DNA from: Dimargaris cristalligena
Lineage: Eukaryota; Kickxellomycota; Dimargaritomycetes; Dimargaritales; Dimargaritaceae
DNA: 14,540 bases
Assembly (NCBI GenBank): GCA_027576995.1
Contig: JANBQC010000666.1
Span: 1 to 14,540 of the forward strand
Reading direction: 5' to 3'
Shown: one piece after another, positions 8,317 through 14,540 of the stretch
Layout: every line of letters starts with the position of its first letter
Position numbering within the stretch: the first letter of the stretch is position 1
Position numbers and translations under genes: made by a program
The notes under the pieces: model-generated
Databases searched by the model: none
Seen by the model: the letters and a program-made list of their open reading frames with translations, nothing else
What the model was told of the DNA's origin: nothing

Positions 8317-8333
8317 CGGGACACAGTGTCCCG
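8317..8333. promoter_or_regulatory. 17-bp palindrome of CGG-N11-CCG form
   Basis: Eight bases (CGGGACAC), a central A, and the exact reverse complement (GTGTCCCG). CGG and CCG half-sites 11 bases apart match the geometry bound by Gal4-type Zn2Cys6 dimers in yeasts, and the symmetry covers the entire 17 bp. It lies far from any supported gene, so a regulatory role is inference from form alone. Confidence 0.35.
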
Positions 8334-9368
8334 GCGAGACTAATACAACCTTCGCCCCCGTCTCAGCATTAAATATCTACTATTTGCCACATGAACCATG
8401 TCAGACTGATTTTTACAGTGGCAGGGAGCTCACATGGGGTAGAGGAGCGTAGCTGGTGCTCAATTGTATTGAAAAATATACCCCGACGGGTCTTCCATTC
8501 CCCCTTGTTTCGGACCAACTACACTAGCTTAGCTAGTTATTCTTTGTCTGCTCATTTCAACCACTAAAAATGCCCCCTACCGACTACATTATTCAGCAAA
8601 ACTAACCACCTTGAGGCACCTACCGGCCTCAAGCTGCTTTCTTCCTTTACTTCCAGTTTTATCGTATCGAATTTATATTCGAGCATATTAACCGACCACT
8701 CATTATATAGTCGGGCTATATTATATCGTGCGTGTGCTGATAATGCTTAACATGCATAAGGTCCATCCCTGTTGAGCTGTATAGCCTTGAGGTAACCTTG
8801 TAAGGTGGTGAGGCATCGGAAGCCGGGCCCAGTGCTACTCGTGGATAAGTTCGTCATTAAGGGATGCCCAGGCTATTAGTGAAACCAGGTCTCCGCCCAC
8901 ACCGCCCTCTGGCAAGGGTACTACCATGTCGCTATTGCCAGGGTTAAAAATAACAGTAGCCGAGAAAATGGGGAATATTTATGCACTAAAGAAGGACGGG
9001 CCGTATGGGCTTTACAAAAGCTCACTCTTTACCAACAAGAAGCACTTGGGTTAGCCGGAGTGAAGAGCAGCTTGTCGAAAGGACTAGATCTCTCAACCCT
9101 TACTATATTATACTACCAATGAAAGGGTATAAATAGTGTTATTAGTTTCTTTGGTGGCAGCCTTTTAAATAACATTTTGTCCCACTACAAGTACCACTGA
9201 CTTCAATTACTAGCAGCCAGGAATAACACCAACTACATCCGCCCTCTTTCCGATTAATGACCTCCATCTCAAATACTATCCTATTACTATTACAACAGGT
9301 ATAAAAAAACAAAGCACATATTGAGGATACTAGGCATTACTCCGACGGAGACTAGGTAGGACCTGTAC

Positions 9369-9389
9369 ACTCTGCACTTGGTGCAGAGT
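9369..9389. other. Perfect hairpin, 9-bp stem and 3-base loop
   Basis: ACTCTGCAC, loop TTG, GTGCAGAGT. There is no T-run after it and no adjacent gene, so it is not a terminator of a known transcript. A related GTACAGAGTA lies about 60 bases downstream. Confidence 0.7.
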
Positions 9390-9621
9390 ATCAATGAACA
9401 GGGAAGTGGGCAATAAATAGGCAGTGCCTTCTGTGCAAAATAGTAGCTGAGTACAGAGTAAATTGAATGGACCAGCGGGATTTCTTTTAGGCGAGATTTC
9501 CTAAAAACAGCGTCATTTTTTCGACAAGAGAAAATACAAGCCTGGAGCAGGGGATCTGTTGGAGGGCTAAAAGAGATAAAGAGGGGCTAGTAGACAAAGG
9601 GTGTCCCTCCGCGACATTTAA

Positions 9622-9897
9622 CTGGCTTTCCTTTGCTTTTGCGATGTACCGACGCCGGTGTACAGTGTGACTGGTGAGGATTCGGCTTCTACTAGCCTAC
9701 CAATCCTACTATCCATGAATACTCTGTACAATGACCATTTTCCTTTCAATGACCCCATTATTTACGCCAATAGGGATATATTCGACGGGGAACTGGTATG
9801 GGAAGGGGTGACGGCAGTAGCCAGCCGAATACTTCCGCCTAATATTCAACTCGGTCCCAAAATGGGGCAATACAACTGCTTGGGGTGCGTAATATAG
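9622..9897 (+). pseudogene. Open-frame remnant without a start codon
   Basis: The frame is open for 91 codons after a TAA at 9619, but its first ATG is at 9715, a third of the way in. It starts with a hydrophobic LAFLCFC stretch that resembles the end of a signal peptide. It continues with an acidic, Pro/Asn-rich segment (NDHFPFNDPIIYANRDIFDG) and ends near a CLGC motif. The composition is more protein-like than its surroundings. It may be a decayed secreted-protein gene, an internal exon, or chance; no family is recognised. Confidence 0.25.
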
Positions 9898-10586
9898 GAT
9901 GCGAACGGCTTTGTAGGGTCGAAAAGCCGGACGCAGGTTTTATCTCATACAGTACCATTAGACCGTTCGCCTTGGGTAGTAAAGCCAGTGGTCCTGGGTC
10001 GGCGCGTAGCTGAGTCGTATAATAGGACTATCCGCTAAAGCGCACTGTATATGGGTGGGGCTTGGCCCCGCTCTACTACACAGCTCCCGTTTGGTGCGAT
10101 GGTTGAGATGGGCACAGTAAAAAAAGAGGCAAATCTATTTTGAGGCAGTCTCATCTAACACCTTATACGGTTGGATTGGAGTTCACCTGTAGAATAGTTT
10201 CGCATCCGCAAAAAGGTCGTAAGGGATAGAAAGAAGGGGAGCTCAAAAGGGGATACGAGGGCAATAGCTTTTTCTGCAGGGAGACTGGTTCAATCGAGAA
10301 CTATAGCTTAATGTGTTAAAGGCCAATGAACTCTTTACTCAAATTTCGGGCTCAATCCCAACCAACTCGGGTGACTTTGACCAACTACCCTTTACCCGGT
10401 GGATTAAAGTAGCCGGCGGTTGGGTCGAGAAAGAAACATAAAGCCGAGCAGTCTTTGGAATGCAATGAATAACCATTGATGGTGGTACCAATTGCATAAT
10501 TGGGGCTGGCGAAATGGGGCCATTCCGCTGAATCCAAATGGGAGAGGGGGGATGTATAACCGTAGAACCGCTTTGGGTCATTCGAA
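9898..10586. other. Intergenic region upstream of the Q/N-rich gene
   Basis: Two overlapping minus-strand frames (10339-10629 and 10385-10699, about 100 codons each) cover the right part in different frames. Neither has a recognisable motif, and they overlap the TATA element of the next gene, so I treat them as chance. The left part shows nothing. Confidence 0.4.
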
Positions 10587-10594
10587 TATAAATA
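10587..10594 (+). promoter_or_regulatory. TATA box candidate for the Q/N-rich gene
   Basis: TATAAATA lies 243 bases before the ATG at 10837. The stretch between is pyrimidine-rich in part (CCTTCCCCCCGAG; TCTCTTCCCCCACC), as in leaders of highly expressed fungal genes. The distance implies a 5' UTR of about 200 bases, unless an intron lies in it. Confidence 0.4.
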
Positions 10595-10836
10595 CGTGAC
10601 CCAAGTACCCCTAAGACGCTTATCAACATCTCCCTCTGACAAAGTAGTTTTATATTGCCTTCCCCCCGAGTTCTCTTCCCCCACCTTCGACATTTTCAAT
10701 TATCAACAATTTTTTGTGTATGCGCTTACCCTTTGCACTGTCTCCAGTCCATTAGTACGTGAAAACCTTTCCTCGCCCGAAGCCATCCTCTCTGGTTAGC
10801 CATCCAGCTAATTGAGCCTTTACACTCGTCTCCACC

Positions 10837-11793
10837 ATGAAAGTCAACGTCTCCGCTATTATCGTCCTCGCAGCTGCCGGTGTATGCTTGTCCTCCGCTA
10901 CGCCCATCCGAGGAACACAACTGGATAGCACCAGGACCAATAACCCTGGGAATCAACCTACTGGCCCAAATATCCATCCCTTCTGCGCGACCTTCTATGA
11001 TATCAAACCGAGTGATGAGGCTGGAAAAGACCAACACCGTAATTATGTGCAACAGTTACGGGACATCAAGGAGACTCTTGGTACCGGTACTACGAATCAA
11101 TTCATCGAAAGCCAGGATCAGTTAGACGGATATTACTGGCTCTTCGATGAGTTCGAGTTTGCTTTCTTAGGTAGTAAATATATGTCGAAACCACCGAGAT
11201 TTGGTCCCAATCTAGAGAATTACGCAATGATAAAATGGGCCAATCGCATTTTTCCGGTATTCGTGAGTAACGAAAACGCTTTGATTGATACCGCGTCCAA
11301 ATATAAGCCTTCCCAAAATTCTTCCGAGAAGCCGTCTGATTCGGACCTGGCCACCGCGTACCTTATTGGCTATCTAAACGTGGATACCGGAATTCCGAAA
11401 CAGAGTGAAGCCAAAAAGTGGATGGTTCGTTGCTTTGGCCCCCACCTTGGATTGCCCATCACCCCCAACAGCCAAGCAGCAGTCTCCAGCGCTAATTTAC
11501 CCAAAACCTATGCCTCAACCGACCAGAATAACTCATCCGTTGGCGGATCTAACAATAGTAACAATTTCTCCAATCCCCCGCCCCTGCCTCCCCGGGAACA
11601 ACTCCCCACTTACCAGAACCAACAGTTTACTAACCAAAACCAACAGTCTACTTACCAGAACCAACAGCCTATTTCCTATAATCAACAGCCTATTTCCTAT
11701 AACCAACAACCTATTTCCTATAACCAACAGAATTATCAGCAGAACCAATGGGTCAATCGCCAGGGTCAACAGCTTACTTCCCGGTACCAATAG
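10837..11793 (+). CDS. Secreted protein with Q/N-rich PISYNQQ repeat tail
   Basis: 318 residues. The ATG at 10837 sits in a CCACCATGA context. Residues 1-21 are a clear signal peptide (SAIIVLAAAGVCLSSA). The body (22-205) is unfamiliar; it has two mature cysteines (C50, C199) that could pair, and aromatic and acidic stretches (YYWLFDEFEFAF, 99-110). The spacer 206-246 is Ser/Asn-rich with N-glycosylation sites (N161, N231/232). PPPLPPR (247-253) fits a class II SH3-ligand pattern, odd for a secreted protein. The tail (256-318) is Q/N-rich and low-complexity, with three perfect PISYNQQ units (11668-11730) and degenerate relatives, giving prion-like or adhesive composition. The TAG at 11791 comes from CAATAG where the array elsewhere has CAACAG, and a fourth unit follows it. 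The gene may therefore be truncated by mutation or may contain a short 3' intron. Likely an extracellular or wall-associated protein; no named family. Confidence 0.8.
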   Translation: MKVNVSAIIVLAAAGVCLSSATPIRGTQLDSTRTNNPGNQPTGPNIHPFCATFYDIKPSDEAGKDQHRNYVQQLRDIKETLGTGTTNQFIESQDQLDGYYWLFDEFEFAFLGSKYMSKPPRFGPNLENYAMIKWANRIFPVFVSNENALIDTASKYKPSQNSSEKPSDSDLATAYLIGYLNVDTGIPKQSEAKKWMVRCFGPHLGLPITPNSQAAVSSANLPKTYASTDQNNSSVGGSNNSNNFSNPPPLPPREQLPTYQNQQFTNQNQQSTYQNQQPISYNQQPISYNQQPISYNQQNYQQNQWVNRQGQQLTSRYQ

Positions 11794-11814
11794 CCTATTT
11801 CCTATAACCAACAG
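11668..11814 (+). repeat. 21-bp coding repeats (PISYNQQ)
   Basis: Units of 21 bases beginning CCTATTTCCTATAA lie at 11668-11688, 11689-11709 and 11710-11730. A fourth, at 11794-11814, comes after the TAG stop. Units differ by single synonymous changes (AAT/AAC, CAG/CAA), which implies recent expansion. Looser Y/F-x-N-Q-Q relatives precede them from about 11610. Confidence 0.9.
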
Positions 11815-11915
11815 GGTTATAGCATAGCACCCAGTACATTGACAACAATGCCCCTCAGTTTAACCAGGTCCAAACCAATGGGTTTACCGGGAATCGTCTC
11901 ATTATAGCTGGCTAA
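11794..11915 (+). pseudogene. Detached 3' coding remnant of the Q/N-rich gene
   Basis: After the TAG, the original frame reads one more PISYNQQ unit. Then comes a perfect tandem duplication of ATAGC (11819-11828). Past it, the Q/N-rich character moves to a different frame (from 11835: YIDNNAPQFNQVQTNGF), which stays open to a TAA at 11913. This is what a C-terminus looks like after a nonsense change and a 5-base insertion. Alternatively, a 44-bp intron (11784-11827, GTACCA donor, ATAG acceptor) would remove both problems and keep the tail in frame. Confidence 0.5.
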
Positions 11916-13042
11916 TAAGTTGCAGCCGACTCCGTCCATACTAAACACTAAATTGCTTAGTATACTTCGAATATCGGCCGGCCAAAAGAGGGTTCACTGC
12001 AGTACTCGGGCCCATTTTTTTTACCCCTCCTATCACTCGCAATAACACTGTCTAGAGCAGTCAGCTATGGGCTATTTAGTATCATTTACCTATCTCGTTT
12101 TCTTTTAAAATTTAAATCGCCTTATGCGAATATATATTGGGTAAATATTAGGCTGCTATTGTTGTAAATGCTTTGGTACAGTGGTAAATATTATAACCAT
12201 ACCATTTTAACCTGGTTTACACTTAACCCCAGAACTCGCGGGTACATCAATAAAAATAGCTTAGTTACCATTTTAACGAAGAATTCGTTATTGAGAGTCT
12301 AGATTACTGCTTGGGCTAATGAGCTGCCCAACAACAAAGGCATATAGTAGTGGTGTGGATGAAATGTAAATACGGAAATCAGGCCATGGTGTATTATATC
12401 TGCAAGGAGAAGTGATATGATAGAGTCGGATTTTAGAATTGCCAAGCGAATTGGGGAGCTCGGTTGGATGATATCAGCTAAGAAGTAGTTGGTGAATCCA
12501 CATAGTGGATATCTGAACTCAGCCCAAACAGGGCGCAATATTTTTTACACACTTCGTTATTGTTGGTATTAACTCTCTAAAATAGTCCACAGTATGACTG
12601 TGTTTACCACCAAACCAACTACACTGAATGTCCAGTACCGCGCCAGTAAAATCAAAGTGAGGCTGCAACTGGTATTTGTAATGAAAAAACCACTTAAGTT
12701 AGTTTTGTGAACCCATATCAAAGAAACTAAATGATAATGTCTATTGAAGCTAGCTGTAACAACCATTTCAGGTATGGGGTGAATATGTGGTGCCGTGGGA
12801 ATCAAAGTTAATGGCACACATGGACAATCCAGCTAATAGCAAATGAAATGGTTGTCTGATTTGCGATTTGTATCAATAACAAGCTAATGACAGTGAGTTA
12901 ATCAAAGTCAGTGTTGCAAAATTGTGTACTCCTTTATTATAATATATATCTTATTATTTTGTTTTATTTGTATAAGCTATTATATTTTTATTTGATGAAT
13001 ATTACAACTGATCCCAAGATGAAAGGAATTGCCCTTCATCAA
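11916..13042. other. AT-rich spacer
   Basis: No supported gene. Minus-strand frames at 12299-12538 and 12569-12817 lack motifs and good starts. An AATAAA at about 12249-12254 could serve the upstream gene. A 12-base inverted repeat pairs ACAACCATTTCA (12760-12771) with 12844-12855 across a 72-base loop. The last 130 bases are strongly AT-rich (TTATTATAATATATATC and similar) and lead into the LTR-like unit. Confidence 0.45.
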
Positions 13043-13440
13043 TGTCAGCCCACTTAATCCTTCCTAAATACAGAACACTGAATGTCCCGTCCTATTGCCT
13101 TATAGTGCCATATTACCCCTCCCTCAACTATATAACCCACTATGACTGGGTCCCAATGCTTCTCACACCATACTCCACTGGCTAATCCAATGGCCCTCCC
13201 CTCACAGTGAGAGTCTTCTGAAAGCAAGCCTACCCAGCCAAGACTCTAACCCTCACCTCTACCTTAGTCATCCCATTCCCTTAGGGACCCCTTGTTATGA
13301 GTGGTCCCTGTGTATAAATAACTGGGCCCCTCTGGGACTGGTTCAGTTCCTTAGCTTATTCTTACCCCCTCAGTTTACTCAATAAACTCCTTATATGCTC
13401 ACCCCTTGTATTAGCCAGTAAGTGTGCCTGCTGCACGTCC
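13043..13440 (+). mobile_element. LTR-like repeat (solo or partial LTR), right end approximate
   Basis: It starts with TGTCAG, and its first 70 or so bases recur in diverged form at 14237. Inside is the order expected of a retrotransposon LTR: a TATAAATA at 13313-13320 and an AATAAA at 13381-13386, about 60 bases apart, fitting U3, R and U5. An inverted AGGGACC/GGTCCCT (13283-13289, 13303-13309) lies just before the TATA. No matching CTGACA end, primer-binding site or polymerase frame was found, so the 3' boundary is a guess and the element is non-autonomous or a remnant. Confidence 0.5.
13313..13320 (+). promoter_or_regulatory. TATA box within the LTR-like repeat
   Basis: TATAAATA followed about 60 bases later by AATAAA. 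The pair is the strongest sign that this unit can start and end its own transcript, as retroelement LTRs do. Confidence 0.5.
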
Positions 13441-14236
13441 CTTGCATTAGCCTACACTCATCCTTTATTGGTTAGTATCTGCTTGGCAGAGCCTAAGCCC
13501 CACCTACCATTAGAAGCCTATCCCCGGGACTCTTGATGGACTAAGAGTGGTTAACCTGGGCAACAATCAAAGGAAAGGTTTCTCAGTGGATGAACAAATC
13601 AAGAAATAATATGTCATTGGTTTGTTCAATGGGCAGATAGAGAGACCAGGGGATACATAAACCCAGCAATATCCTGCCATTTCAAATAGTAATTTCATCA
13701 TCATCCATTCTTAAGAAAAATATCACCACTACTACTCTCATATTCTTTTTTAATAAACCCACTTCTATTTTTACTATGTCTTTGACTAACAGAGTGAAAG
13801 CACAGACAGGTGTCACAATTGTAGGACCTTTGGATACTGCACACAGTGACAAGGGGAGCAGGATCCCCACAATTACCAATCCCAACAAATATGTCCACCA
13901 TGACAAGGGTATAAACAACCCTAGTGCTGTGCAAGAGAGGTAGGAGGTGAGGACAGGTTTTTCCAGTAATGGTATCTTGAAGAATAAAGGATATAAGGCT
14001 ATGGGGATGGGTGGTGGTTTGCCAGCTAAACCCCTAACTCAATTACTGGCCCCTTGGTACTGATATTCTGATATTCTAATATTCTAATAGGACAGGGTAA
14101 GAAGGTCAACTTTCTATTGACTAAGCAATGTGGGTACCTATAAAGCCACCCTCTGATAATTATTATAGGGGGGGTGGAATACCTATAGTATAGTAAGTAG
14201 TACCTATTACCTCAGATCAATAGCTAAGGAGGTAGA
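13441..14236. other. Repeat-region spacer without genes
   Basis: No reverse transcriptase, integrase or gag-like frame. Two overlapping minus-strand frames at 13682-13934 are short and featureless. The stretch has short inverted repeats (ACTCTT/AAGAGT near 13528-13548) and an octamer tandem at 14061-14084. If the units at 13043 and 14237 belong to one element, this would be its internal part, too small to encode proteins. Confidence 0.4.
14061..14088 (+). repeat. Octamer tandem repeat
   Basis: TGATATTC, TGATATTC, TAATATTC, TAAT: three full 8-base units and a partial fourth, with one G-to-A change between units. Confidence 0.85.
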
Positions 14237-14540
14237 TGTCAGACCATTTAATCTACCTTAATCCAGACACATTGGTATCTGCCCCCTATTAGGCCTTATA
14301 GTGCCATATTAACCTTCCCATGGTCATCCCTAGTACTATGGGATTACCCTATGTGGTGAACATACCACATTTTTTACTTACTTTTATTTTTAGTCATTTT
14401 TTTTTCACTTATCGGAAGTACGCCCCTGATGAGTGAATGAGCCCCTGCCCCTGATAAGTATAATCATTTTTCCTCCATTTTCATTACTATATTGTTTTTT
14501 CTATTATTATATTTTATACCCTTGACTGTGATGCACCCCT
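14237..14540 (+). mobile_element. Second, diverged LTR-like repeat, runs off the window
   Basis: It begins TGTCAG like the unit at 13043. It shares a TTAAT-CT-like block, a CCTATT and an exact 19-base match (14293-14311 to 13097-13115), in the same order and spacing. After that the sequences drift apart and this copy becomes T-rich. A hairpin ATGTGGT/ACCACAT lies at 14351-14370. It may be a different member of the same LTR family, cut by the window edge. Confidence 0.45.

Larger units (their letters stand above)
7824..9621. other. Gene-poor region with repeats and palindromes
   Basis: No gene of normal size on either strand. Visible structures are a T8A7 tract (7975-7989), the second copy of the 34-bp repeat (8006-8039), a 17-bp palindrome (8317-8333) and a hairpin (9369-9389). 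A 42-codon frame at 8926-9054 (ATG in CTACC context) is rich in Lys, Gly and Tyr; upstream it stays open without ATG back to 8812. It could be a small protein or a relic, but there is no motif to decide. The remainder is AT-rich spacer. Confidence 0.4.

Noticed and set aside
10339..10699. Two overlapping minus-strand frames of about 100 codons
   Set aside because: Neither has a known motif, they use different frames over the same bases, and they overlap the TATA element of the downstream gene.
11405..11827. Long plus- and minus-strand frames across the Q/N repeat tail
   Set aside because: They are by-products of the 21-base repeat, which stays open in several frames; the frame with the signal peptide is the real one.
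12299..12817. Minus-strand hydrophobic frames of about 80 codons
   Set aside because: The hydrophobicity follows from AT-rich sequence, starts are non-ATG, and no family is recognisable.
13682..13934. Overlapping minus-strand frames as a retroelement gag or envelope-like relic
   Set aside because: Short, no zinc knuckle, protease, polymerase or integrase motif, and two frames compete for the same bases.

Overview
The window looks like nuclear DNA of a filamentous, probably early-diverging, fungus. Coding stretches are GC-rich and sit in AT-rich spacers. Genes carry short GT-AG introns with GTAAGT-type donors, starts lie in CC/GCC-type contexts, and the 3' flanks hold AATAAA signals. No bacterial operons, tRNAs, rRNAs or CRISPR arrays are visible. 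A Kickxellomycotina/Dimargaris-like origin is only a guess.

Region by region: (1) 784-2943 holds a tandem pair of diverged paralogues for secreted cysteine-containing proteins. They share SFPxP...NAPxxG...YGxF...VPVLSxCR blocks that resemble the CBM96/DNRLRE beta-sandwich type. Each has a phase-0 GTAAGT donor at the same alignment position. (2) 3867-5741 is a complete five-exon D-amino-acid oxidase gene (360 residues after splicing) with an (AT)n tract in intron 1. It is the one enzyme I can name confidently. (3) 6271-6828, minus strand, is an uncharacterised coiled-coil protein whose 5' end is unresolved: the best ATG is in another frame, separated from the long frame by a run of seven C. 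(4) 7608-7823 is a possible small secreted or membrane protein. (5) 7.8-10.5 kb is gene-poor, with open-frame remnants, a diverged direct repeat, a 17-bp CGG-N11-CCG palindrome and a strong hairpin. (6) 10837-11793 encodes a secreted protein with a Q/N-rich tail of PISYNQQ repeats. A TAG lies inside the repeat array and coding-like sequence continues past it to 11915. (7) 13043 to the end is repeat DNA. An LTR-like unit with TATA box and AATAAA starts at 13043, and a diverged copy of its 5' end starts at 14237.

The secreted proteins suggest cell-surface or host/environment interaction, while the oxidase is central nitrogen metabolism. No evidence links them into one pathway or cluster. Nothing in the window is clearly a new multi-gene system. 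The most unusual items are the broken or spliced Q/N-rich tail, the tyrosine-poor active site of the oxidase, and the frame conflict in the minus-strand gene.
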